Source: Tropicibacter naphthalenivorans (GTDB taxonomy: Bacteria; Pseudomonadota; Alphaproteobacteria; Rhodobacterales; Rhodobacteraceae). Taken from it: a stretch of DNA of 64,000 nucleotides. Below the pieces are notes generated by a model, which was not told the origin of the DNA, did not search any database, and saw only the letters and a program-made list of their open reading frames with translations. Below are positions 44,582 to 53,977 of the stretch, in pieces. The position numbers and the translations under genes are program-made. How positions within the stretch are numbered: the stretch's first letter is position 1; the number at the start of each line of letters is the position of its first letter. The stretch is taken from the NCBI RefSeq assembly GCF_900176475.1, contig NZ_FWXX01000003.1, positions 1 through 64,000 of the forward strand, in the 5' to 3' direction.

Positions 44582-44805
44582 CCTTTGCGCGTGTGCCGCT
44601 CGACCAGGCGGCGCACGTTCGGGGCCACGACCAACACCGTCGGAAAGGCGATCAGCCACGACGAGGCCCAGGCGCTCATCCACAGGCCGAACAGCCCTTC
44701 GATCAGCCCCACGGCGCGCAGCGTGGCGACGCCCGACACCACCAGCGACATCAAGCCGGACAGCAACAGCCCGAACACGATCGGGGCAAGGCGCGGTGGG
44801 ATCAT
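44578..44805 (-). CDS. DUF2798 family small membrane protein
   Basis: 75 residues with two hydrophobic segments (VFGLLLSGLMSLVVSGVATL and SSWLIAFPTVLVVAP) and a short basic tail, matching the DUF2798 pattern as I recall it (IPPRLAPIVFGLLLSGLMS). No function is known. Convergent with the sulfotransferase; divergent from the DMT transporter with a shared 230-base upstream region. Confidence 0.82.
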   Translation of the reverse strand: MIPPRLAPIVFGLLLSGLMSLVVSGVATLRAVGLIEGLFGLWMSAWASSWLIAFPTVLVVAPNVRRLVERHTRKG

Positions 44806-44904
44806 CGGGGCTCTCCTTGTTGGCTGGCCTTCGGTTTAGGGCCGCCCCACCGTAGGCGCAAGTTGCGCAATCCTTGACCACCCGCTCAAAAAATTTCTCC
44901 GCAC

Positions 44905-44935
44905 TTGTCCGATAGCGACACCCTGTCGCTATAAG
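44905..44935 (+). promoter_or_regulatory. Promoter with a 21-bp palindrome in a 19-bp spacer
   Basis: TTGTCC (44905-44910) and TATAAG (44930-44935) are 19 bases apart, and the perfect palindrome ATAGCGACA-CCC-TGTCGCTAT (44912-44932) fills the spacer. A long spacer with a central dyad is the layout of MerR-type regulated promoters; a TetR-type operator is the other option. About 100 bases upstream of the DMT transporter start. Confidence 0.5.
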
Positions 44936-45035
44936 GCAAGAGCGCCCCCCCGAACCTGTGCCAACTCCCCCCATGGGCGTGAGGGGCACACCCGGCCTTA
45001 GCTATTGTCATTATTGGAAAAAACGGAGGTGACGT

Positions 45036-45947
45036 ATGGAACGTTCGCCCAATCCGATGCTGCCAAGTGCTGCGGGTCGCAGGGCTGCCCTGTCCGGCAA
45101 CGCTTTGGCTGTTGCGTCGATGCTTACGTGGGCTGCCGGCTTCCCGGCGGCGGAACTCTTGCTAGAGGACTGGCCCGCAACCTCACTCATTGCCGCGCGG
45201 CTGGGCTGCGCCGTTGCGATGCTGCTGCCGCTGTGGCTGTTGGTTGACGGGCCGCGCGCGGTGCTGGGCGCGCGCTGGGGGCGTGGGCTGCTGGTCGGCG
45301 GCGTGGCCTTTGGGCTGGGCACCTGGCTGTTGCTGGTGGCGCAGGACATGACCGACGCTGTGACCGTGGCGATCATCCTGTCCGCAAGCCCCATCGCCGC
45401 CGTATTGATCGAGATGCTCTGGGACGGGCGCCGCCTGACACGCGGCTTTGCCATCGGCATCGTGGCGACAGTGCTGGGCGGCGCGCTGGCCACGGGCGGC
45501 GGCGGCGTGGCGCTTGGGGCAGGGGCCTTGGTCGCCATCGCGGCTTGCTTCCTGTTCAGCTGGGGCAGCTTTGCCGCCGTGCGCGACTTTCCCACGCTCA
45601 GCCCCATTGGCCGCACGACGCTGACCCTCGCCGGGGGGTTCGCCGCAACCGCTGTCATCACGCTGCTGTCGGATGCCGCCGGGCTGCCCGTGCGCCCGAC
45701 GACGCAGATCACCGCCACGCACATCGGCCTCTTGGCGATTTACGGCATCGCGGGCATGGCCCTGAGCCAAGTGATGTTCATCGCCTCCATCGGGCGGCTG
45801 GGCGTTGCCGTGGCGTCCTTTCACGTCAACATCGTGACGTTCTACGTGATGCTGATCATGCTAGCGCTTGGCGGCACGTGGGATTGGCAGGCGGCGCTTG
45901 GCGCGGGGATCGTGGCCGTCGGCGTGATCCTCGCGCAGCGCAGCTAG
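45036..45947 (+). CDS. EamA/DMT family transporter
   Basis: 303 residues with ten hydrophobic segments arranged as two EamA repeats (ALAVASMLTWAAGFPAAELL opens the first, ALVAIAACFLFSWGSFAAV the second). Drug/metabolite transporters of this type export amino acids, metabolites or drugs across the inner membrane. GGAGGTGA lies seven bases before the ATG. A palindromic promoter at 44905-44935 may control it. Confidence 0.9.
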   Translation: MERSPNPMLPSAAGRRAALSGNALAVASMLTWAAGFPAAELLLEDWPATSLIAARLGCAVAMLLPLWLLVDGPRAVLGARWGRGLLVGGVAFGLGTWLLLVAQDMTDAVTVAIILSASPIAAVLIEMLWDGRRLTRGFAIGIVATVLGGALATGGGGVALGAGALVAIAACFLFSWGSFAAVRDFPTLSPIGRTTLTLAGGFAATAVITLLSDAAGLPVRPTTQITATHIGLLAIYGIAGMALSQVMFIASIGRLGVAVASFHVNIVTFYVMLIMLALGGTWDWQAALGAGIVAVGVILAQRS

Positions 45948-45950
45948 GGC

Positions 45951-46538
45951 TTACTCGGGCAACTCGTCCGAGGGGATCACCGGAAAGAACTCTCCCGAGG
46001 ACCACAGCCCGAACCACCCGTCGTGATGCGCGCCCAAATCCACAAGGCGGTAGAACGACTTGCGGTCAATCAACGCCTCAAGGTTGGCGCGGATCAGCAC
46101 GTAGGGCGACGGCTCGCCAGTCTCGGGGTCACGCACCACTCGAATCGGATGCTCGGGGCCAGCCGTGGCCACGTCGCCCACATGGGTCGTAAAGCTCAGC
46201 ATCTGCGCCGCGCCTTCGCCCGAGGCGTCGAAATCGGTCGCCACAAAGGGCGCGTCATCGACGGTGATTCCCACCTTTTCCACCGGCGTCACGAGAAAGT
46301 ATTTGTCGCCATCTTTACGCAAAATCGACGAAAACAGCCGCACCAACCCTTCGCGCCCAATCGGCGTGCCCAGGTAAAACCACGTCCCGTCCCGCGCGAT
46401 GCGCATGTCCAGATCGCCGCAGAACGGCGGGTTCCACTTGTGCACAGGTGGCAGTCCTTTGCCCGTTTTACCAGCGGCAGCGCGCGCCGAGGCGGCAATG
46501 CCTTCGGCAGAGGGGCTCACTTTATTTTGTTCGACCAT
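45951..46538 (-). CDS. DUF1285 domain protein
   Basis: 195 residues. FCGDLDMRIARDGTWFYLGTPIGREGLVRLF and YFLVTPVEKVGITVDDAPF are the DUF1285 hallmark segments. The family is widespread in proteobacteria, often near moxR genes, and has no established activity. No signal peptide, so probably cytoplasmic. It is divergent from moxR with a gap of 69 bases. Confidence 0.88.
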   Translation of the reverse strand: MVEQNKVSPSAEGIAASARAAAGKTGKGLPPVHKWNPPFCGDLDMRIARDGTWFYLGTPIGREGLVRLFSSILRKDGDKYFLVTPVEKVGITVDDAPFVATDFDASGEGAAQMLSFTTHVGDVATAGPEHPIRVVRDPETGEPSPYVLIRANLEALIDRKSFYRLVDLGAHHDGWFGLWSSGEFFPVIPSDELPE

Positions 46539-46607
46539 AGTTCTTTTGCCATTTCGATTCCGCACGATACACTCCACCCTAACATAGGTTGCAATTGGAG
46601 AGATGAC

Positions 46608-47609
46608 ATGGCCGAAGACCTCGTTTCCGAGATCGAAGCTCTCGAAGACAAGCTGGCCGAGGCCAAGCGTTCCATCGAAGCCCGGTTCATCGGCCAAGAG
46701 CGCGTGGTCGAGCTGGTGCTGGCCTCTCTGCTGTGTGGCGGGCACGCGTTGCTGATCGGCCTGCCGGGCCTCGGCAAGACGCGGCTGGTGGAAACGCTGT
46801 CGACGGTGATGGGGCTGAACGGCAACCGCGTGCAGTTCACACCCGATTTGATGCCCGCTGACATTCTGGGCTCCGAAGTGCTGGAGACCGGCGCGGACGG
46901 CTCGCGCAGCTTCAAGTTCATCGGCGGCCCGATCTTTTGCCAGCTTTTGATGGCGGATGAGATCAACCGCGCCTCGCCGCGCACCCAGTCGGCGCTGCTG
47001 CAAGCGATGCAGGAAAAGGTTGTGACCGTCGCCGGGGAAACCCGCGCTTTGGACGCGCCCTTCCACGTTTTGGCGACGCAGAACCCCATCGAACAAGAGG
47101 GCACCTATCCCCTGCCCGAAGCGCAGCTCGACCGTTTCCTCGTGCAGATCAACGTGGCCTATCCCGACCGCGACACCGAGCGCAGCATCCTTCTGGCCAC
47201 CACCGGCACCGAAGAGGCCGAGTCGCATCAGGTGTTCGACGGCCCCTCGCTGATCGCGGCGCAGAAACTGCTGCGGCGGATGCCGGTGGGCGATGCGGTG
47301 GTCGAGCAGATCCTTGATCTGGTGCGCGCCTTCCGCCCCGACGATCCCAGCGCGCCCGAAGCGGTCCGCGACATGGTGGCGTGGGGCCCGGGGCCGCGCG
47401 CTGCGCAAGCGCTTATGCTGACCGTGCGGGCGCGGGCGCTGCTTCAGGGTCGTCTGGCCCCCTCGCCCGAAGACGTGCTGGACATGGCCAAGCCGGTTTT
47501 GGTGCACCGCATGGCGCTGACCTTTAGCGCGCGGGCACGAGGCGAAGACCTTGGCAAGCTGATCGACGAGGTCGCCGCCACCCTGACCCGCCGCGAGGCC
47601 GCCGCGTGA
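46608..47609 (+). CDS. moxR: MoxR family AAA+ ATPase
   Basis: 333 residues from ATG 46608, GGAG seven bases upstream. Walker A GLPGLGKTRLVE, Walker B LLMADEINRASP and sensor 1 VLATQNPIEQEGTYPLPEAQ are all present. MoxR ATPases act as chaperones for metal insertion or complex assembly, usually with VWA-domain partners. It overlaps the DUF58 gene by four bases; four genes to 53270 overlap in the same way and form one operon. Confidence 0.96.
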   Translation: MAEDLVSEIEALEDKLAEAKRSIEARFIGQERVVELVLASLLCGGHALLIGLPGLGKTRLVETLSTVMGLNGNRVQFTPDLMPADILGSEVLETGADGSRSFKFIGGPIFCQLLMADEINRASPRTQSALLQAMQEKVVTVAGETRALDAPFHVLATQNPIEQEGTYPLPEAQLDRFLVQINVAYPDRDTERSILLATTGTEEAESHQVFDGPSLIAAQKLLRRMPVGDAVVEQILDLVRAFRPDDPSAPEAVRDMVAWGPGPRAAQALMLTVRARALLQGRLAPSPEDVLDMAKPVLVHRMALTFSARARGEDLGKLIDEVAATLTRREAAA

Positions 47610-48481
47610 GCGATGTCGCCCAGCTCAGGTCGCGCGCCCAACAAGAGGCCAGCCGCTTTCCCGCGCTGCTGGCCCGCGCCGAGCAACTGGCGGGCACCGT
47701 CCTGCTGGGCGAACACGGCCGCCGCCGCGCAGGTCTGGGCGACGATTTCTGGCAATACCGGCCCTTGCAGGCGGGCGACAGCTTTCGGTCCATCGACTGG
47801 CGGCGCTCTGGCCGGGGGGACGAGCAATTCGTGCGCGAACGCGAATGGCAGATCGCGCAGAGCGTGCAAATCTGGCTTGATCCCGGCGCGTCCATGCGCT
47901 TTGCGTCCTCTGACGCCCTACCGACCAAGGCCGACCGCGCCCGTCTGGTGACCCTCGCCACCGCGATCCTGCTGATCCGGGGCGGCGAGCGTGTGGGCCT
48001 GACCGGCTGGAACCTGCCGCCTCGGCGCGGCGATGCGCAGGTCTTGCGGCTCGCCGAGATGTTTTCCGAAGACGGTGCCGACGACTACGCCGAACCCAAG
48101 GCGCGCGGGATGCTGCCCCATGCGCGCGCGCTGTTCGTTTCGGATTTCATGGGCGATCTCGACCCGATTGAGGCCGCCCTGACCAAGGCCGCCGATCGCG
48201 GCGTGCGCGGCGTGCTGCTGCACGTTCTGGACCCCGCCGAAGAGAGTTTCCCCTTCAAAGGGCGCACCATTTTCCACAGCGTCGGCGGCAGCATCGCCCA
48301 TGAGACGCTCAAAGCCGCCGACCTGCGCGAGCGCTATCTGGAGCGTCTCGCCGAACGCAAGGATCGGCTGGACAAACTGTGTCGGTTAACCGGTTGGCAA
48401 CATCTTGTTCACCATACCGATCATAGCGCGCAATCCGCCCTGCTGTGGGTGTACCGCGCGCTGGATGGAGGTCACGGATGA
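47606..48481 (+). CDS. DUF58 (VWA-like) protein
   Basis: 291 residues. GDDFWQYRPLQAGDSFRSIDWRRS carries the DUF58 signature (the RPYxPGDDxRxIDW-like segment) near residue 45, and ALFVSDFMGD lies in a VWA-like fold. DUF58 proteins are encoded beside MoxR and are its likely partners. No signal peptide or membrane segment. Starts and ends with four-base overlaps to its neighbours. Confidence 0.92.
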   Translation: MSDVAQLRSRAQQEASRFPALLARAEQLAGTVLLGEHGRRRAGLGDDFWQYRPLQAGDSFRSIDWRRSGRGDEQFVREREWQIAQSVQIWLDPGASMRFASSDALPTKADRARLVTLATAILLIRGGERVGLTGWNLPPRRGDAQVLRLAEMFSEDGADDYAEPKARGMLPHARALFVSDFMGDLDPIEAALTKAADRGVRGVLLHVLDPAEESFPFKGRTIFHSVGGSIAHETLKAADLRERYLERLAERKDRLDKLCRLTGWQHLVHHTDHSAQSALLWVYRALDGGHG

Positions 48482-51234
48482 CGATTTTCGGCGCGATCGG
48501 CTTTACCTCGCCTTGGCTGTTGCTGGGGCTGCTGGCGCTGCCGGTGCTTTGGGTGATCCTGCGCGCGGTGCCGCCCGCGCCGGTGCGGCGGATGTTCCCC
48601 GGCGTGGCTTTGCTGCTGGGGCTGCGCGACGACGAACAGGTGACCGACCGCACGCCGTGGTGGCTGCTGCTGCTGCGGATGCTGGCGGTCGCGGCGGTGA
48701 TCCTTGGGCTGGCGGGGCCGGTGCTAAACCCCCGGTCTGGCTCGGAAACCGCGGGCAGCGGGCCTTTGCTGATCGTGATGGACGCCTCTTGGGCTTCGGC
48801 CGCCGATTGGCCCGCCCGCCTGACCGCCGTCGAAGGGGTCCTGTCCGAAGCAGGCCGGGGTGACCGCCCCGTCGCCATCCTGCGCCTGACCGATCCGCAG
48901 CCGGTGCAGTTCCTGTCCGCCGACGTGCTGCGCTCCCGCCTGTCGGGGCAAGAGCCGCGTTCATGGGAGCCCAGCGACCAGACCTTGCAGCGCGCCCTGA
49001 CCGCCCTGCCGGACAGCGATTTCGACAGCTATTGGCTCAGCGACGGGTTGGATCGCGACAGCCGCGCACCCCTGCTGGACGCCCTTCAAGCGCGTGGCAC
49101 GTTAACCGTGTTCGAAGCGCCTCGGATGCTTTACGCGCTGGAGCCTGCCGTGGTGCAGGACGGCAATCTGCTGGTGACGATGCGCCGTCTGCGCGGGGCC
49201 GGTGAGACCGAATTGAACCTTCTGGCACAAGGCAAAGACCCCGCCGGCAACCCCGGCGTTCTGCTGCGCACGCCCGTGACCTTTGCCAGCGGTGCAACCG
49301 ACGCCCAGATCGAGCTGTCGATCCCCGCCGAGCTGCGCGCCCGCATCGAACGCTTTGAAATCGAAGGCCAACGCAGCGCCGGGACCGTGACCCTGCCCGA
49401 CGACAGCCTGCGCCGCCGCGAGGTCGCGCTTATCGCCGGGCGCGAGGACCGCGAGGGGCTCGAGCTGCTCTCGCCCCTGCATTACCTTGATAAGGCGCTG
49501 CAACCCACCGCTGACCTGCTGGACGGCGCGCTGACCGACATTCTGCCCGCCAACCCCGATGTGATCGTGCTGGCCGATGTGGCGACGCTTAGCCCGTCAG
49601 AGGCCGAGGCCGTCACCGAATGGCTGGAAAAAGGCGGGATGCTGCTGCGCTTTGCCGGGCCGCGTCTGGCGGCGTCCGATGTCTCGCGCGATGCCGAAGA
49701 CCCCCTGATGCCCGTGCGCCTGCGCGCTGGCGGGCGGACCGTCGGCGGCGCCATGAGCTGGGGCGAACCCAAGGCGCTGGCCGCCTTTCCCGAGGATAGC
49801 CCCTTTGCCGGGCTGCCGATCCCGGATGACGTGACGGTGAACTCACAGGTCATGGCCCAGCCCGATCCGACGCTGGCCGACCGCGTGATCGCGCAACTAA
49901 CGGACGGCACGCCCTTGGTCACGCGCAAAGCCGTTGGGCAGGGGCAGGTTGTGCTGTTCCACGTCACCGCCAACGCCGAATGGTCCACCCTGCCGCTGTC
50001 GGGCCTGTTCGTGCAGATGCTGGAACGGCTGGCGGTCTCGTCCGCGACCACCCAGCCCGAGATCGCAGACATGGAGGGCACCGTCTGGCAACCCGCCGTG
50101 GTGCTCGACGCCTTTGGCCGGGTGCAGGAGGGCGATACGTTGCCCGGCGTTGACGGGCCTGATCTGGTTGCCGCCCCGCTTGGCCCCGATCTGCGTCCGG
50201 GTCTGTACACGGGCGAAGACCGCAGCCTCGCGCGCAATGTCGTCACCGCCGACACCGTGCTGACCCCCACCGACTGGCCGCAGACCATTCCCGTCGAAGG
50301 GCTGACCCGCCCGCAGGAACGCCCCCTCGCCGGTTGGCTGCTGGCGGGGGCGATTGCCCTGCTGCTGGCCGATGTGGTCGCCTCGCTCGCTTTGTCGGGC
50401 CGTCTGATGGGCGCGCGTGCCGCCGCCGTGCTGCTGGCGCTGGCGATTGCCCCGCAGGACAGCTACGCGCAGGACGCCGACGCGCTGGCCCTTGCCGCGA
50501 CCTCGGAGGTCGTTCTCGCCCACGTCCTGACCGGCGACCAGGCGCTGGACGATCTGGCTCAGGCAGGCCTGCGCGGGCTGTCGGACACGCTGTATTTCCG
50601 CACCTCGGTGGAGCCTGCCACCCCCATGGGCGTCAATCTGGAAACCGACGAGCTGGCGTTCTACCCGCTGCTCTACTGGCCTGTGACCACCGATCAACCG
50701 AAGCCAAGCGCCAATGCCTACGCCAAGCTGAACACCTATCTGCGCTCGGGCGGGATGATCCTGTTCGACACGCGCGACGCCGATATCGCGGGCTTTGGCA
50801 GCGGCACCCCCGAGGCGCGCAAGCTGCAACAACTCGCCGCCCCGCTGGACATTCCCCCGCTCGAACCGATCCCGCAGGACCACGTGCTGACGCGCACTTT
50901 TTACCTGCTTCAGGACTTTCCGGGCCGCTATGTCGGGCGCGGCATCTGGGTCGAGGCCGCCCCGCCCGACGCCGAGCTGATAGAAGGGATGCCCTTTCGC
51001 GACCTCAACGACAACGTCACGCCGGTGGTGATCGGCGGCAACGACTGGGCAGCCGCCTGGGCCGTTGACGCGCAGGGCGCGCCGCTGCTGCCGCTGGGTC
51101 GCGGCTTTACCGGGGAACGCCAGCGCGAGATCGCCTATCGCTTTGGCGTCAACCTCGTGATGCACGTCCTGACGGGCAATTACAAAAGCGATCAGGTCCA
51201 TGTGCCTGCGTTGCTGGACAGGTTGGGCCAATGA
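48478..51234 (+). CDS. BatA-type membrane protein fused to DUF4159
   Basis: 918 residues from ATG 48478. The N-terminal ~90 residues are a BatA (TIGR02226-like) region with two hydrophobic segments (FTSPWLLLGLLALPVLWVIL). A long extracytoplasmic middle follows with a VWA-like part (LLIVMDASWASAADW). Near 615-665 come membrane segments, the second reading like a signal peptide (ALAIAPQDSYAQDADA), then a C-terminal DUF4159 domain (MILFDTRDADIAGFG; GRYVGRGIWVEA). The internal signal-like stretch suggests the protein arose by fusion of two genes. Confidence 0.88.
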   Translation: MTIFGAIGFTSPWLLLGLLALPVLWVILRAVPPAPVRRMFPGVALLLGLRDDEQVTDRTPWWLLLLRMLAVAAVILGLAGPVLNPRSGSETAGSGPLLIVMDASWASAADWPARLTAVEGVLSEAGRGDRPVAILRLTDPQPVQFLSADVLRSRLSGQEPRSWEPSDQTLQRALTALPDSDFDSYWLSDGLDRDSRAPLLDALQARGTLTVFEAPRMLYALEPAVVQDGNLLVTMRRLRGAGETELNLLAQGKDPAGNPGVLLRTPVTFASGATDAQIELSIPAELRARIERFEIEGQRSAGTVTLPDDSLRRREVALIAGREDREGLELLSPLHYLDKALQPTADLLDGALTDILPANPDVIVLADVATLSPSEAEAVTEWLEKGGMLLRFAGPRLAASDVSRDAEDPLMPVRLRAGGRTVGGAMSWGEPKALAAFPEDSPFAGLPIPDDVTVNSQVMAQPDPTLADRVIAQLTDGTPLVTRKAVGQGQVVLFHVTANAEWSTLPLSGLFVQMLERLAVSSATTQPEIADMEGTVWQPAVVLDAFGRVQEGDTLPGVDGPDLVAAPLGPDLRPGLYTGEDRSLARNVVTADTVLTPTDWPQTIPVEGLTRPQERPLAGWLLAGAIALLLADVVASLALSGRLMGARAAAVLLALAIAPQDSYAQDADALALAATSEVVLAHVLTGDQALDDLAQAGLRGLSDTLYFRTSVEPATPMGVNLETDELAFYPLLYWPVTTDQPKPSANAYAKLNTYLRSGGMILFDTRDADIAGFGSGTPEARKLQQLAAPLDIPPLEPIPQDHVLTRTFYLLQDFPGRYVGRGIWVEAAPPDAELIEGMPFRDLNDNVTPVVIGGNDWAAAWAVDAQGAPLLPLGRGFTGERQREIAYRFGVNLVMHVLTGNYKSDQVHVPALLDRLGQ

Positions 51235-53270
51235 CCTCAGATATCGTTTTCGACCCTCTGCTGCCTTGGGCGCTGATCGTCGCGCTGGCGGTTCTGGCTT
51301 TGGCGGGCACCGCCTTGGCGCTGTGGCGCGGGCTGTCCGGCTGGGCTTTGCGCGGGCTGGCGGGCTTGGTCCTTGTCGGCGCGCTGGCGCAACCGTCGTG
51401 GCAGGTCGAAGACCGCGCGCCGCTGTCCGACATCGTCTTGATGGTGGTCGATCAATCTGCCTCGCAGCGGCTGGCCGAGCGCGCGGGCGTCACCGAAGAC
51501 GCCGCCGACCAGCTAGAGGCGATGCTGACGGCCCGCCCCAACACCGAAACCCGCCGCATTCCCGTGGGCGACGCAGACGGCGACGGCGGCACCCGGTTGA
51601 TGAGCGCGCTGTCCGCCGCCATGGCCGAGGAACCGCGCGGGCGCATCGCCGGGATTTTCCTGCTGTCCGACGGGCGCTTGCACGATCTGGAACAGGCCCC
51701 CGACCTGCCCGCGCCGCTGCACCTGCTGATGACCGGCCAAGACACCGACTGGGACCGCCGCCTGATCGTGCGCAACGCCCCGGCCTTTGCGATCCTTGGC
51801 GAAGAGGTCGAGCTAACCCTGCGTATCGAGGACGACGGCGCCGCCCCCGGCGCGAGCCAAACGCCGATCCTGATCTCTGTCGACGGCGAGCCGCCGCAGA
51901 CCTTTACCGTTCCGATTGGACAAGACCTCACGCTGCCCATCACCCTGCCCCACGGCGGGCTGAACGTGATCCAGTTCACCGTCCCCGAGGCCGACGGCGA
52001 GCTGACCGACCGCAACAACACCGCGCTGGTTCAGATCAACGGCGTACGCGACCGGCTGCGTGTGCTTCTGGTCTCGGGTGAGCCGCACGCAGGCGGGCGC
52101 ACGTGGCGGAACCTCTTGAAATCCGACAGTTCCGTGGACCTCGTGCATTTCACCATCCTGCGCCCCCCGGAAAAGCAGGACGGCGTCCCGGTGAACGAGC
52201 TGTCGCTGATCGCCTTTCCGACGCGCGAGCTGTTCTTGGAAAAGATCGACGACTTCGACCTGATCATCTTTGACCGCTACAAGCGGCGCGGCATCCTGCC
52301 TGCGATCTACCTCGATAACGTCCGCAACTACGTGGAAAACGGCGGCGCGGTGCTGGTCGCCGCCGGGCCGGACTTTGCCAGCGCGGATTCGATCTATCGC
52401 TCCCCCTTGGCAGAGATCATGCCCGCCGAGCCCACCGCCCGCGTGGTGGAAGAGGGCTACCGCCCCACCGTCACCGATCTGGGGCAGCGCCATCCGGTGA
52501 CTGCTGGCCTGCAAGGGGCGGATGACTGGGGCCGCTGGCTGCGCCAGATCGAAGTCGAGCCGCTGCAAGGCGACGTGGTCATGTCCGGCGTGGACGATCG
52601 GCCTTTGCTGATCCTCGACCGTGTGGGCGAAGGGCGCGTGGCCTTGCTCGCCTCGGATCAGGCGTGGCTGTGGAACCGTGGATTCGAGGGCGGCGGCCCG
52701 CAGATGGAACTGCTGCGACGTCTGGCCCATTGGATGATGAAGGAACCCCAGCTCGAGGAAGAGGCGCTGTGGGCCGAGCCGAACGGTCAGACTATGCGCA
52801 TCATCCGCCGGAGTTTGACCGATGACGTGGGCGCGGTGACGGTGACCGGGCCGGATGGCTCCGAGGTGCAGGTGCCCCTGACCGAAGTCACTCCGGGGCG
52901 GTTCGAGGCGGTTTACGATGGGCCAGAGATTGGCCTCTATCGGCTGGCCGAAGGCGATCTGACCTCGGTTGTCGGCCTTGGCCCTGCCGCCCCGCGCGAG
53001 TTCGTCCAGACCATCGCCAGCGGTGAGGCTTTGGAACCCTTGATCGACACCATGCGCGGCGGCGTCTTGCGCCTGCAAGAGGGCGTGCCCACGGTCCGCA
53101 CAGTGCGCGCCGGGCGACCTGCGGCGGGGCGCGGCTGGATCGGGATCACCCCGCGTGAGGCCTATGAAACGCTGGACGTGCGGCAAACGCCGCTGCTGCC
53201 CGCGTGGCTGGTCTTGCTACTGGCCTCTGCGATGATCATCGGCGCGTGGCTGCGCGAGGGTCGCACCTAG
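51231..53270 (+). CDS. VWA/glutamine-amidotransferase-like membrane protein
   Basis: 679 residues. Two hydrophobic segments near the N-terminus (about 8-50), then a large extracytoplasmic part with a class I amidotransferase-like core without obvious catalytic triad (LRVLLVSGEPHAGGRTWRNL, DLIIFDRYKRRG) and one C-terminal membrane segment (WLVLLLASAMIIGAWL). It closes the moxR operon and is likely the structural partner of the DUF4159 protein. Stop shared with the convergent DUF599 gene. Confidence 0.86.
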   Translation: MTSDIVFDPLLPWALIVALAVLALAGTALALWRGLSGWALRGLAGLVLVGALAQPSWQVEDRAPLSDIVLMVVDQSASQRLAERAGVTEDAADQLEAMLTARPNTETRRIPVGDADGDGGTRLMSALSAAMAEEPRGRIAGIFLLSDGRLHDLEQAPDLPAPLHLLMTGQDTDWDRRLIVRNAPAFAILGEEVELTLRIEDDGAAPGASQTPILISVDGEPPQTFTVPIGQDLTLPITLPHGGLNVIQFTVPEADGELTDRNNTALVQINGVRDRLRVLLVSGEPHAGGRTWRNLLKSDSSVDLVHFTILRPPEKQDGVPVNELSLIAFPTRELFLEKIDDFDLIIFDRYKRRGILPAIYLDNVRNYVENGGAVLVAAGPDFASADSIYRSPLAEIMPAEPTARVVEEGYRPTVTDLGQRHPVTAGLQGADDWGRWLRQIEVEPLQGDVVMSGVDDRPLLILDRVGEGRVALLASDQAWLWNRGFEGGGPQMELLRRLAHWMMKEPQLEEEALWAEPNGQTMRIIRRSLTDDVGAVTVTGPDGSEVQVPLTEVTPGRFEAVYDGPEIGLYRLAEGDLTSVVGLGPAAPREFVQTIASGEALEPLIDTMRGGVLRLQEGVPTVRTVRAGRPAAGRGWIGITPREAYETLDVRQTPLLPAWLVLLLASAMIIGAWLREGRT

Positions 53271-53977
53271 GGCGTCTTGTCCGACAGGTCCAACAGCACC
53301 GCGCGCGAGGTCGACCAGAACTCGCGCCGCAGGATCACCGCCAAGGTGAACAGCGTCGCCACCAGCAAAGGCAGCGCCCCCATCAGCCAAGCGGTGCTGG
53401 CGATGCCGAAATAGACCGACCGCAGCCCACGGTTATAGCTGCGCGCGGCGGTGATGTTGATCTCTGCGGCCTTGGCGGCGCGCGGATAGGCGACCGGGTC
53501 CGTCACATCGTTGGGCACCGCCGCCATCAAGACCGAGCAATAGCCAAACAGCCGGTTCGACCAGACGAACTTGAGGAACGCGTTGATCGCCAAGGCCAGC
53601 GGCAGCATCACCTTGAGCTCCAGCACCAAAACGGGATCGGCGGTATGCGTCAGGTCCTGGGCCACGCCGCGCAACTGATCGGCGTTCCCCAGCAGAGCAA
53701 AGCCCCCACCGATGGCAATCATCGAGGCCGAGCCAAAGAACGACGTGCTTTGACGCAGTTGCGAGACGATAGAGCTGTCAAAGATGCGCGGCGTGCGCGT
53801 CACCAGTTGCTCCATCCACAGGCGTCGATATTGCGCCATCAGGTTGGCGGTTGAGGGGCGGCGCTTGGGCGAATGTTCGATCAAAAGGGTCGAGCCGATC
53901 CACGCGGCGGCCAGCACGGCCAGCGCAATGGCATCCCAGCGGCCAAAGGCCTGCGCAATGGCGGCGAAATCCAGCAT
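53267..53977 (-). CDS. DUF599 family membrane protein
   Basis: 236 residues from ATG 53977 with four hydrophobic segments (AIALAVLAAAWIGSTLLIE, ASMIAIGGGFALLG, and others). IEHSPKRRPSTANLMAQYRR and RSYNRGLRSVYFGIASTAWL are typical of DUF599, whose function is unknown. It overlaps the HemJ/CopD gene by about one base, so both share a transcript. Longer upstream frame rejected because it runs into that gene. Confidence 0.87.
   Translation of the reverse strand: MLDFAAIAQAFGRWDAIALAVLAAAWIGSTLLIEHSPKRRPSTANLMAQYRRLWMEQLVTRTPRIFDSSIVSQLRQSTSFFGSASMIAIGGGFALLGNADQLRGVAQDLTHTADPVLVLELKVMLPLALAINAFLKFVWSNRLFGYCSVLMAAVPNDVTDPVAYPRAAKAAEINITAARSYNRGLRSVYFGIASTAWLMGALPLLVATLFTLAVILRREFWSTSRAVLLDLSDKTP

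Noticed and set aside
49897-51231. 444-codon minus-strand frame opposite the BatA/DUF4159 gene
   Set aside because: Gln/Arg/His-rich antisense translation typical of high-G+C shadow frames.
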